64,000 bases of DNA from Zygnema circumcarinatum. Its lineage: Eukaryota > Streptophyta > Zygnematophyceae > Zygnematales > Zygnemataceae. Positions 11,413-23,139 of the stretch are shown in pieces (position 1 is the first letter of the stretch; every line of letters begins with the position of its first letter). The notes beneath the pieces are model-generated. The model had not been told where the DNA came from. It was given only the letters and a program-made list of their open reading frames with translations, and did no database searches. A program made the translations under genes and the position numbers. The DNA lies in contig CM074811.1 in the NCBI GenBank assembly GCA_037447605.1, forward strand, positions 1,047,024-1,111,023, in the 5' to 3' direction.

Positions 11413-12615
11413 ATGGAGCTCTTCAGCGACGATAGCAATGGCGACGAAGCTCTTGCCCGCCGGCGCATGCAGAAGCTCCGACATCTCTCCCAGCAGGAAG
11501 CTTCCAGAAAGGAGCAGGCGGAGAAGAGGCGAACCCTAACTCTGCTGCAGGAGGATCCTGCCGAGAGAGCTGAATCCTTTTATGCCGCCTTTCAGCAGCA
11601 GCTGGAGAGCATACGCGCTACCTTGGAAACGAAGGATGGCGGAAATGTTGCGTCAAGCTCAGGACTTCTTGAAATTGCTGAACGCATTCAGCAGATGGAA
11701 GCAGAAGTTGCAGATTCTGCTTACTTTTTACCTCCACATGACATCAAGGAGGCTCAGGATGCTCTTGGGAAGGTGAAGGAGGAGCTTGCTGCAAAGAGAG
11801 CCGTAGCTGCTCGTCCAAAAAAGTTTTCGTTTTCGAGCAGGCGGGAGCGAAGGAGTGTCCAGGAAGCGGGAGGTGGCGAACCGGAGAATGGTGAGGGGGT
11901 TGGAAAGGAGGGGGATAAGGAGGAGGTATCTGGTTTGCTAAGTGGTAATACGAGCTCTTTGAAACTGATTGAAGGAAGTAATGGTACTGATGTTAGGGTT
12001 AAGGAGTCGTCTTCAAAGTCCACCTCTATCTCTGTAGAAACCTCGAGCTCAGGAATTCAATTTAAGGGTAACGGCACTCTAGCAGCAGCAGAAGCAGGAG
12101 CAGTAGTGGTTACAGACAGGGTTAAGCACGATATATTTCTAACTGTAGCTGAAGTGGACGGGCATGACTTAATACTGGAACGCTTAAAGAACTGCAAAAT
12201 CTTTGTTATGGGGAAAACTGCAGCGGTGTTTATACATGAGTTGGAAGAGTGTCAGGTATTCTTAGGGCCTGTGCACGGAGCGGCCCACATAGATCACGTT
12301 GTAAACAGCATTGTAGCAGTTGCAGCTCATCAGATTAGGATCCATTCTTCGGAAGGCACAGATTTCTACTTAAGGGTCCGCAGTCAGCCTATTGTTGAAG
12401 TCACCCGTGCCGTGAGATTCGCGCCATATTGCTTTCAATATGAAGGAATCGATCAGCAGCTAGAAGAGGCGATGCTTTCTGAAGACAACAATTTTTGGAG
12501 GGAGGTGAAAGATTTCAAGTGGCTGCGGTCTACGCAATCGCCAAATTGGTCTGTTCTTCCCGAAATGGAGAGAATGGCACCTGTCAATGGATCATTGCTC
12601 AACGCGGCTGTGTAG
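11413..12615 (+). CDS. TBCC: Tubulin-binding cofactor C (TBCC)
   Basis: Intronless gene of 400 residues. The first ATG in the frame is at 11413. The N-terminal part (to about residue 145) is charged and helical, as in the spectrin-like TBCC_N domain (for example FYAAFQQQLESIRATLE). A low-complexity linker follows. The C-terminal half is a C-CAP/TBCC beta-helix: LKNCKIFVMGKTAAVFIHEL, ECQVFLGPVHGAAHIDH, and AAHQIRIHSSEGTDFYLRV followed by QPIVE. The arginine in the QxRxH motif matches the arginine finger that TBCC and RP2 use to stimulate GTP hydrolysis by tubulin. TBCC acts with cofactors D and E in making alpha/beta-tubulin dimers. An AATAAA lies downstream at about 12963. Confidence 0.93.
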   Translation: MELFSDDSNGDEALARRRMQKLRHLSQQEASRKEQAEKRRTLTLLQEDPAERAESFYAAFQQQLESIRATLETKDGGNVASSSGLLEIAERIQQMEAEVADSAYFLPPHDIKEAQDALGKVKEELAAKRAVAARPKKFSFSSRRERRSVQEAGGGEPENGEGVGKEGDKEEVSGLLSGNTSSLKLIEGSNGTDVRVKESSSKSTSISVETSSSGIQFKGNGTLAAAEAGAVVVTDRVKHDIFLTVAEVDGHDLILERLKNCKIFVMGKTAAVFIHELEECQVFLGPVHGAAHIDHVVNSIVAVAAHQIRIHSSEGTDFYLRVRSQPIVEVTRAVRFAPYCFQYEGIDQQLEEAMLSEDNNFWREVKDFKWLRSTQSPNWSVLPEMERMAPVNGSLLNAAV

Positions 12616-13930
12616 TTGAACTGAACGTTTGAGGGTACGATTACTTTTTTTTTCCTTCGTTGAGAAGAGATCGTTCAGTTGAGAAGGATAATCGTTTTTT
12701 TTTTTTCGCCGCAAGTGTCTGGTTGGGTTCAATACATTGTTATTGAGTTACAATAAGGAAAGTAGGCCCCATTTTTTTATTTCTGGAGTCATTTTTGTGT
12801 GGCTAAAGTTGCAGTACGTGGTTTCGTGTACAAGAATTGCAGCACAGGGATGCAGCTGAGGAGGGTCTGAAAGTGTCGACAGCATAGGAAAGGAAAGGAA
12901 ATAATTGCTATTCATCTGAAGGTGCTACGCGAGTCTTGTTGTATTAAGGTTCTCGTCCAAAAAATAAAAGTTCTCATTTTTCTGTAGTCCTGTATTCTGA
13001 CAAATGTTGATTGCATTGCCTTGAGACTCAGTCGGTGGGTTTGGGATTGATGTCCTTTCGGTTCAGAGATTCGTTAGGTATTCGTTGAAGCCTGAGGAAA
13101 GGTAGGCAACTTAAAGAGGGGGGGAGCCGGAACCGGGAGAAAAGTTTTGAGGGGAGAGAGGGAGAGCGGGGGGGACATTTCTGCAAAATCATTTCTTGTC
13201 GGATGAGGTGGGCAAGGGATAAGGATGGTGGGAATAGAGGAGGAAGGGAGGCATAGAAACACGCGAGGGAACTGATGACAGATTGCAGGGGATCAGGGAA
13301 ACATAGCAGAGACATTAAGAGGGAATGAAAGCAAACATCTAAAAGGACAAAGCGCAGGATAGAAAGGTTGACGATGACGAACAGCGGGAGGTGTGATGGT
13401 TGGGGGGAAGGCAATGATGGCAAACTGCGAGAGGGACGGACATACTGTACTGCAGCATCATAAAAAACTGGATGTGTCCACTAGGTAAAAAAGAGTACGA
13501 GTGTCTTTATGTTGAATATTGAGAAAAAGTGATGGTATGTCTTCTATAGCTATTCTGTTTCAAATAATTTTAACGAATCAATTGTGCACACAAATGGGAC
13601 CAATTCAAATGAAAAATGGACTCCTAATGATGCTCTGATGAAAATAAATGTGGTTTACTAACTGAACTGATTTTCTGCCCTCCTTAAGCTTCTGCTCCTC
13701 GTTTGCCCTACCAAGCAGAACTTGCCTGCTCCTGTCTTCCTCTGTGAGCGGAGCTTATGATATGAGGCTTCTATGAAACCTCTATGCTATGCTTGACTTA
13801 GGGCGCAATCCTTCCACGCATGTACCTCGAGGGCTAGAATCAGCACCCTTAGAATTAGATTTTTTAGCAGTTCTGCTATTCCTTTTCACACTTTCATCAG
13901 CCTATCCCCATGGTATGTCGATGCTCTAAG
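12616..13930. other. Intergenic region between convergent genes
   Basis: 3' flank of TBCC (+), with AATAAA near 12963, and 3' flank of the HNH/SANT gene (-). A purine-rich stretch at about 13090-13420 yields long low-complexity ORFs on the other strand that I do not consider genes. Confidence 0.6.
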
Positions 13931-16900
13931 TTACCTCAGTGGGTGGAAGGCTGTCTTGTAAAATGCCTTCCCAATGCTATTATTACCCTGCTTTCCTTCA
14001 TTTTCCATGGCTCCGATATCCTTCGCAGTAGGCGGAGAGAGACCGAGAACCAAAGAACGGGTATCCGGACGCCATGGACTTCTAGACCTGTCCTCCTCCT
14101 GCTCTTCATTAAACCCAGCATTGATCGTTTCCCAAAACGCTCGTCCTCCTTCAGCCTGACTCTCACCACGGCTGAAAATCTTCTCATTGTTCAACAGTGA
14201 TGGATCCACTTCTTTGCCCTTTGCTCCTGCTACTTTACCTTCTGCGTCAGCTCCTTCTTCCTGGGTTGTTTCGAGGTCCCGTTGATACCTCTCAGGCTTA
14301 GCCACAAGCAGCATTTCTTCCATTGGTTTATCCACTTCATCTCTACCAGAATTGAGTGTGCCGGCTCCTGCATCGAGCCCATGAAGAGTGTCCAAGGACA
14401 TTCTCACCGTTTTCATCTTCCTCCTTGCGGGGGCGGTCTCCCCCACTCCCCTTGCCTGCATCTGCGAGCCATTGTAAGATCCCCACTTGCGATAATCCCT
14501 ATCTGGTTCACCTTCCCGAAACCTTGCGGGCACTGTCTTGTTGTATTCTCTTCTCCAAGCCACTCCCCTGTTGTGAGCGTAACCTCCGGGTGGTGGAGGT
14601 AGTGGTTGCAGCTCATCCACAGGCAGTGGCCTACCTCTCGTGGAGTAGTCACGGTGAAGGTAAGGATCTCCACGACGATAGGGCTCTCTATACATTCCAC
14701 CTGCAGGGGCCAAGTCTCCTATGAATGCTCCGGTGGGCTCCCTAAAGTATGCAGGATGCTCATACCCATATCCATTTGCTGCCTGCTCAGTCAAACGATC
14801 ATTTTCCCCACTGTATCCCCAGGGGTTGTTCCCTTCGTAAGGGACTCCGAGCTCCATTCCTGCGGGTGTGTGGGACTCCCCTCTGCTGTACAGCAATAGC
14901 AACGGGGAAGTATGCGTTATGGTCTGTGAGCATAGAAAGAGGGATTTCTGGAACATCCAAATTTGCCAGGCCTACAGGCGGAAAACTTAAAAAAAAAATG
15001 CGCCTTTTGCATGACGGGGATAGTCAAGTAACCAAAAAAATCTTGCAGATTAAACGGAACTGCTATGCAACCACACAAGCTAGCATTCATCATGCTGACG
15101 AGATGCTCCACAACAGAGGGGTGAATGCACTGGTAATGCTTACTTGGACATTTCAAAGTCGCGGCCACTGTAAGGAGTCATTCCCTGCGTTTCCTCTGTC
15201 CAGCCGTCTCCCTCTGTCATATATCGCCCTCCTGCCATCGGCCTTCCGCCGCTCCAAGCCCCTTCCCACCCCTTCGGGTAGCCATGGCTGCTAAGATTGG
15301 TATCTTGATACTCCTGCAGTTGTTGTGGGTAGGTAGAGTGAGTAGAAGGCCCCATTTGAGAGGCCCATGCCTGATGGTTTCTTCCGCTTCCAGAATAAGG
15401 CCCGGGGGACGTTTCATAAGGAGGGTTCAATGATGGCCTTTGCTTCGGCCCTACCCAACTGGAGTAATTGGCTTCGGTTTGCTCTTTTCGACCTCCTCCA
15501 TAATGGCTTCCTCCTCGAGGAGGTGTCGAGGGCGTCATCTCCTCTGTGAAACCATCGTTCCTACCGCTCCTTCCCTTCGTTTCAGCATCCTTGCTCTCAA
15601 CGACGGGATACAGCTGACTATTGGGATAACTGACTGCATCTTCATTGTTGAATCTGTTCATTGAGGAAGGACCTCCATGTTGAACCTCTGGGCGCCTTCC
15701 CCTTGATGGTCCTCCCTGAGCTTCCACACTTGCTAAAAGACTCCTATCTTCAGGATGCCTATGTCGGATAGGAGAAAGGTTGTGTGCGTAAGTGCCTGCA
15801 TGAGTTCTCAGCGACAAACTCTTCCGAAGTCGGTCCCGTTTCTCAACCTCTTCTTGAAGCTGCTGAGGCCCCGAACTGCTGAATGTATCGTCTGGAGGAA
15901 GAGACCTTAAAGATAAGCTCTTTTGCATTCGCTCCTGACGTTCGTGCTCTTCTCGAAAAGCCTGAACTAACCTCAGATGGTTTGACATTCGAGGGGGTGT
16001 AACATTCCGAGGTTTGTTCCCACTTTCACCTTTTTCTAGTAGCCGAGTCGCAACAAGGTTCAGAAGGACGGAAGGAGATGGCTTCGGTAAAGCGAAGGAA
16101 GTTGGGTCCTTTGCAGTTGCAGTGGGGCTTTTGAAGAGGGCTGGAGAGCTGCTGCTACGACTAGGGGCTGGGAGCACTTCAGGAGTAGACTTAGGAGTGA
16201 CATTTAAGTCTGGGAGTGAGAGGGATTGATAAGCTGATGGAGTTGGAGGAGGAGGGGGAGGAGGCAGAGGGGAGATGGGAGAAGTGGTAGAAGAACTTTG
16301 GCCTGGGCTTAACACCGGTGGAGGAGTCATAGGTGTATTCGGAATATCGGGATAATAGGCAGGGAGTGGTGATGCCGGTGGAGTGACTGTCGGCGATGCA
16401 GCTCCTCTTCCCATCTCGTACGGACTCTCTCCCAACATATCTCCTCCTTCTGCAGCTTCATCTGCAACAAGCTCCAACTTGTGGGCTATACGGGCAGGTG
16501 TTGGACCGGAGGCCAAATAGTTGGTATCTAAGCCCAGAGAGGGAGTTGGAGGAGGACATAATGGAGTGGGAGGGAGAGCTGAAGGTAATATCCTTTGGAG
16601 AGCTCCTCCATTGTCAGCTATATTCTCCAGAATCGGAGCAACAAGGCTAGGAGAGAAAGGTTGGGAGAGGTCCATGGATTGGCCTGCTGGGGTAGGTGGT
16701 GGGGCCCTAGGAGCCATAGGAGAGACGAACTGCTGAGAAGTTTGGCCTGTACTCACAATTCCCATAGGAGGGGTATATGGGCCTGAACCTGCAAGCTGAG
16801 CTAATGCCTGAACGAGAGTGTTTCCGGGAGATAGCCTTTCATTAGTCGTTCTGTTGGCTGCAAATGCTTCTACCCAAGCCAATACTTCTATAGGAACTGC

Positions 16901-19900
16901 TGCTCGTCCCGGGGGAACATTTTCCGTCATTGAAGGATCGGAATAGCTACGTTTGGCAGCCACTCTTGGGGGAGTAAGAAAGGACGATTGGCTATTGACA
17001 GTGGCACTTGGTTCAAGGATGCCGACAGGGATTGATTTGTTTTGATGCATGCCTGATGTCCTCCGTTTAGGATCAAGTGAAACGCTAGGAGCACCTGTTT
17101 CTGAGGGTACTTCCATAGCTGTGTTTTCTGTGAGCTGGTCAGAGCCATTCCTTAAAGCAACAGCTTTCTTTGTTGCATTGTCCGGCTCGTTCATTTCCCT
17201 CAAGCCAGACCTTGAACCCCCAAAACTTGCTACAGCTATTTTAAGGGAGTTAATGCCATCAATGACCTCAGTGAGATTGCTAGAACTTTCTGGAGAGGTT
17301 TCCAATGGCTGAAAGTCTGTCCTGCTTGGTGACGGGTTCAATAACTCAGAGCATGAGGATGGGGCCTCTGCTGCTGAATTCTCAGTCGCTGATCCATCAT
17401 CGGTCTGCAAATCTATTATAATTCCTTCAGCGGAGGGTGCAATGTTCGGAAAAGTGTCGTCTTGCTCCTGGGGTTGAGCTGTTTGAAATGAAGCGAAGGA
17501 TGGGGAAAGGCTCTGTCCATCACTTTCAGTCCCACTTAACTCAATTTCCTGTCCATTGCTCTTGCCATAAACTTCCCTTTCAGCCTGCTTGTCCTCCCCT
17601 TCGTCTCCTGACCTAGGCCTTGTGCTGATTTCCAGGTTAGCAGGAAATTTGACATCCTCTACTTGCCTTGCTTGATTGACTTCCAGGGGTTCATCGTCAA
17701 CCTCCTCCTCCTCTTCGGACCCATTCTCTTCAGCTGAATCCTCGTCTAGCATGAGTTCAATTTCGTCTCGCTGAGGAATTGTGAGAGGAGCAAGCCGAGG
17801 TGCCCTCGCTTTGTCGCTGAAACTGCTCTTCAATTTCCGCTCACTTTTGCCCTGCACAACCCTCTGGCTAAGGCCTTCTTTACCTCCGATTAGCCTTGTT
17901 TTGAAAGCTTCATCCTGCTCCTCCTTTCCTGCCTGCATAACTACACAATCACCGTCCTCCTCAGAATGAAACCCATGTGCCTCAATTCCTGCCTCGTCCA
18001 GGCCAGAAATCTTGAGAGACAAATCTACAGCCCGCAAATCTGCATGCGTTTCCTCTTCCCCTTCAACTACATTGCCTTTTTCAGACTTCTCCCTAGTATT
18101 TGATTCCGTGTCTCCTGCAACCTGCCACAAAGTAGGAGGTCCTCCTCCCCCATTACCAGAAGCTCGCAACATGGCGTCCAGGCTCGTCCTCCCCCAAGTG
18201 CAAACGTCCCAATCATCCTCCGTCGGCTCAAAGCTGTTCACATGGGCTACGGGTATAGGGCTACCAGGTGTCTGTATAGGGAAGTAGGAGCGGCCTGCTG
18301 ACAAATTGAAGCTGCTCTTGGCAGCTGCTGCGTTGCTTTGCTCCATTGCTAAGGCAACGGCAGCGTTTGAATGAGCGTTAGTATCAACAAATAACTGCTT
18401 CTTCGAAGTGGAGCGTTTACTGGCAATTGGGGGCTTGTGGGCCAAGCTACCCTGGAAGTGTTCTTTGGGATTGGCAATGTTTCCCAACACCTCCAAATGG
18501 TTTGGATGGTTCTCTCCTTCTGCCTCGCACAGAGTCTGACTACCTGACCACTCTCTGCCGGTTGCATCTTCAGGCGCAGCAAATTCCATATTGCTTGAGG
18601 GGGGACCCATCGCATCACACTCAGCCACACCTACTATAAGCACTTCCTCAGTTGGGAACTCCTCGGTAGCTTTCAAGTCAACCTTCTCTCCCTTCAGATT
18701 CCAGCTCCATGCACCTATAACCTCCACATCTTCCTTGCTGGATGAGGCTCTTTCCAGTCTCTTTTCCGACTGTGCTGAACTCTCAGTATCCTTCAGTGTG
18801 CCTGCATCCTGATTGCCCTGCTTCCTTCTCTCTTCTGTTGTCGTGTCCTTCTCTCCACCTTCCCTCTTTCCATCAGCAAGCTCAAGGCTTGCCCTTACAA
18901 TAGATGTCTTATCTACATCGATATCCACAGAGTTCATTTGTGCCACGAATCTATCCTGACTCTCCTCTCCTTTACTCATTTTCCTCTCCCAATCTACAGT
19001 TCGAGAGTTCTGGGGCTTCATTGCTAACAGATAGCTTCTGTTGCTTCGGGCAGTCACAGCCTTACTTTGAGCATCAGTCAGAGCAGCTTCTGTAGTCTGC
19101 AGCTGTGCTTCTAAGTCCCAACAAGCCGCCTGGTCAAGATCAGCCACCTCTGTCAACTCTTGAGTCCTGTAAAACAGCAAATTCAGACCATACCAGTTCA
19201 GTTAAACACCACACAAAGTATCTAAGTCCTGGTGAATTGAATGTTTCCTCTCGATAAAAAAAATGTGCTCTGTCGTGTTTCAACAAGTTGATTGTCCATC
19301 TCCCGGTCTGTTCCTTAGACCCAAGAAGCTCAAAGTGATGCAAATTCCGTGTGGGGTGGCTTGGTGCTTACTGAAATTGCATGTCTCGGACCCGTCGGCT
19401 AAGATTTTCCCGACGCTGCTCCTGCCGATCCCTCCTCTGCCGAGCTTCTACAAGCTCAAGCCTCAGCTGAGAAAGCTTTTCCTCCTCAGCCTGCATCCGC
19501 AACAAGAAGTCCCAAAACTGAGAAAAACATAAAAAATGAAGGTTTCCAAGCGATGACTGATTTGGACCACGGCATAAACCTCCTTGTGAAAACGAATTTT
19601 CTAGATAGCCTAGACATGCAAAGGCTAGTTTCAGCTTAATGGAGAGGCTCAGCAGTGGACCATTGGTGTGAGCAGTGTACCATAAGCTGTTGGTCTCTGT
19701 CGGTGACTTCCTGCTGAAGTTGTCGAACTTCAGCTTCCAGACTCTCAGCTTCACTTGCTTTCAGCTGCTCGAGTTCTATCTTTTTCCGCAGGTCTTCCTC
19801 AAGCTCGTCTATTGCTGCATAGCTATTTTCGAGTTGCCCGTCTTCACAGTCTCCAGAGTCTATAGATAGCTGACCTGTCTTCAGCAAGTTCACCCACTGC

Positions 19901-22497
19901 AAACAGGGAGAAACACAGGAACGGGATTGCCGAAGTCAGCACGAATTCGAGGACAACGATGTGATAAAGGCCTTTATCACAAGGTGCGGATCGTGCAGCC
20001 TGAAAATAAAGCAACTCATCGCTCATCGCAGGTGCCCAAAGGCTCGGAGAGACGAATAAGGTGACTTTAAGCTCTTGCACACCTTATCCTTGCATTGCCC
20101 GGGATTTTTATTATGTAGAGCAGGGTCGCTCTCCTGAATCTTCTTCCATGAGCCTTTGCCATGCAAAGCGATTCCCCGGCGGAGTGCGTTCACCTCCTCT
20201 GCTGTCCACTTTTGGCGACAAGCACTCAATCGGGCTGCATCTGTCACGGATTCACAAAAAAGAAGGAAAAAACACCAACGAGCTGGTAAGTACAATATGC
20301 CCTTCTCCCTCATGTCAATTGCCTGCTTTAGCTTGGGAAGCAGATACGACTTCTTCAATGAATGATTCTTTGTCATCGTCCAATGGCAGGTTCATACTTG
20401 GAGAAGGAGCTGGAGCAGCTACAATCAGCTGCATTGCAGCCGCTTTCACATTGCTGAGAGCGGCTGCAGATCGTCCCACTTCTCGCTTCCGAATGCTGAA
20501 CTGTGGAGGGAACTTGTGCATGAAGGAGGCACGGCCTGTGGCCCCATTCAACCGGAGTTCAAGTTCTCCCTTTTGGAAGAAAAAGCCCTGAGCTCGGCCT
20601 CTGCACAAGGACAAGGAACGGCGAGAGGGAATGTCTCAGCACAGCCCTCATAAGAGCGAGCAGGTCATGAGTCTGCATGACATTGAAAGCTAACCATCAT
20701 CTGTATCATGCTCGAGAGTTGTTTCACGAGCCACTATAGGATTTAGAAATATACATGTACAAGAATCATTCCATTAGAATATTCTGACAAGAGCTTGCCA
20801 TTCATGTATTGAGTATACCTGAAGGCATGGTTGTCTGTGGAAAAAACCGTCAAAAAGAGCTCCACTGATACTCCCACTGAAAGCTCCCAGTGGGGAATCA
20901 AGAATTCAAGGCGGCCGTGTTTCCTTGCGTTGGCCAATCGTTGAACGATTCGCAGATTATCGATCACTGTCAGGCCGCCACCTGTTCACAACCAGCACTG
21001 TTTCAGCACATGGCCTCACAAATCTAGCCATATTGAAACTCTTCTATGCATGAAGTTTCCAAATAATCTTTCAGCCCATCGAATACAGCAAGCGACCAAG
21101 CTTTGACAAAGTAGGGAATGGCTGCTTACGGCATCGAGGGAACCAATGGTCGATGGCCCATGCCAGAGGCGAGCCATCATCAGCATCTCGATCAAGCACG
21201 TTGCCGTAATGATCCACGCGGAACTTTTCCGGATCGAATCCTGCAGCTCTGCAAAAGGTGCAAAGGAAAATGTACCAATGTCAATATGTTTAAACAATGA
21301 GTTCAGAGACTTGGAGGTGCACTGGGACATAGTCAAGGCTTTGCGCCAGGGTGTAATGAATGGCAAGTTAACTGTCAAGCTAAGCCTCAGGCTGCTATTT
21401 GTACATTTGTTGGAAGTTCATGTTTTTAGAAAGAATCTTGGCAGTCGACCAGGAGCACTGACAGAGTAGTCAACTTGCGAGAAACATAGCAAGACTAGAT
21501 GAAGGAGAAGCCCTACTCCAAGTGTGGAAGCTGCTGCCAGAGTTGATCCTTGAAACAAGCAGTGTTGGGATCATCTCGTTCGCTCTCTTCCACTTTGCTG
21601 AAAACGGCATCAAGCTGCTGGGCTCGCTTTGCCTGCAAAATGAGCAAACAACAATGAAACACTGCTCTTAGTGACAATATCAGCGCATCGCATTATGATC
21701 CAGATCCAATAAGTACGATGTTCCCATCTGCTTTGACTCTTCTGCAAAGAAGCCACAGCATGGCTCATTTTCTAGAGAAGAAAAAGGAAAGAAACCGCAT
21801 CGTACACGATGTGAATGGATACAGAACAAATCCCTGACAACTCAGCAGCTACATGAGCTTCAATCAGCTTGCCCCTTTAAGCTTCTCAGGTTGCTCCTCT
21901 GTATGCCTCATTAGCTCTATGTCCCTTTACATACTCTGTAAATCAATACTTTCATATTTTTCTTTAAAATAATGCGAGAGCAGTAATGTGGACTCTATTT
22001 TTTATTCTTGAGCTGCCATCTAAAATCTTCTGGCTCTCTGCCTTCAGTCAATACGTAATAGTCCCAATCAGACGAATTTTAACGCCCTTTCCTTGAGTCG
22101 AATCGAATCAGATAACTCTTACTGAACTTTTCCCTTTCCGGTGCCTTCTTGCAACACATTTCTACACGTCCCTCTTGAGGGCCTACACAGTTAACCATGT
22201 ACGCAGAAACGCAAAAATGCATACAGCATTACAGATATGACCATGAAAGCTGCGTAAATCTCACATATCTTTTTCACACAATAACTTCTCCAGTCACTCC
22301 TAATGAATGAGTTTTGGACCTTGCTCACTCACCTCAGCTGCTGAAGGTTCATATGGCAGAAAGCAATGCGGCGGTCCTCTGCTGTAGGGCGTGATCTGCG
22401 CTCCTCTAAATGCGGCATGGCGGCAAAGTTTTGCATACCCTGCCGGGTATCCACGCTGAGGATCTACTTGCTTCTCCTCTTCTGTAAGGACGTCCAT
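13931..22497 (-). CDS. Giant HNH-nuclease-like + SANT/Myb + coiled-coil nuclear protein (10 exons, 2,087 aa)
   Basis: Exons: 22333-22497, 21517-21632, 21130-21248, 20819-20981, 20398-20600, 20083-20240, 19681-19896, 19372-19517, 15144-19166, 13931-14885; every junction is GT-AG and in phase (6,264 nt). Residues 12-50 match a plant block (GYPAGYAKLC, YSRGPPHCFLPYEP). Residues 94-165 form an HNH-like ββα core: IDHWFPRCRGG (D127, H128), DNLR (N142), N151 and K154. Residues 264-314 are a SANT/Myb repeat with W267, W287 and the telobox-like end KDKWVNLLK. Residues 325-460 are coiled coil. About 1,630 residues of acidic, Ser/Pro-rich disordered tail follow, mostly in one 4-kb exon, with an EAR-type DLNVTP at about residue 1415. 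The N-terminal plus coiled-coil arrangement occurs in a plant family I recall without a settled function. A nuclear DNA-binding role is inference. The exon 5 donor is the least certain junction. Confidence 0.75.
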
Positions 22498-22713
22498 ACT
22501 CTCCAGCACTTCTAACCCTCGTTTTTCACACTAAATTTACAGAAAATATGCTCTTGCAAGAAAGCCACAGGCGCCCTCGCTCTCATCCACTCTCACTTCT
22601 CTCCCACAAATACTGATGACGAAACACCACCTGCAATGTGATAACACTTGCAAGGACGGGATTTGGCTTCTCCCTTAGCGAGCAGGGAAAGGCGGGACAG
22701 GCGAGAGAGAAAG

Positions 22714-22760
<47 letters not shown>

Positions 22761-23139
22761 TCGCAGCAGCAGCAAGGGCGGTCTCCTGCTGGGAGGGAGG
22801 CGGAGGCGGCAGAAGATGAGGAGGGAGGGAGGGAGGGGGGGGGAGGAGCCGTTGGAGGAGCGCGGGATGCGGGGGGGGGGGAGGGAGGGAGTGCAGGGGG
22901 CCGTTTGAACCGAACGGGCGGGAAACTGGCGGGGGGCCGTTCGCACTGGCGGGAGCAGGCTGGGGTTCGTTGTTGTCTCTGGGAGGGAGGGGGGGCAAAT
23001 GGGGTGTATGGACTTTCTGCCACTATTAGGACGGGTCAACTTTCACATTCCGCTTTTGAAGTAATTTCTAAATCAGTACTTAACACCCAAGAAAAGGTGT
23101 TAGTTTATGGCACACTTCGCAGGTACGCACGTACGTATT
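22498..23139. promoter_or_regulatory. Upstream region of the HNH/SANT gene, G-rich on the + strand
   Basis: Contains the probable promoter and 5' untranslated region of the minus-strand HNH/SANT gene. A perfect GCAG tetranucleotide repeat lies at 22713-22760 and strong G-rich runs at 22790-22900. ORFs through these repeats on both strands are low complexity (Arg/Gly or Pro/Leu) and are not credible genes. Confidence 0.45.
22713..22760. repeat. (GCAG)n tetranucleotide microsatellite, about 12 units
   Basis: An uninterrupted GCAG/GGCA run, in the region upstream of the HNH/SANT start codon. On the minus strand it reads CTGC, which would be transcribed if the 5' untranslated region extends that far. 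Confidence 0.9.

Noticed and set aside
15144-19166. Many ORFs on the plus strand opposite the long exon
   Set aside because: All are short shadows of the 4-kb minus-strand exon, which is in phase with its neighbours on both sides.
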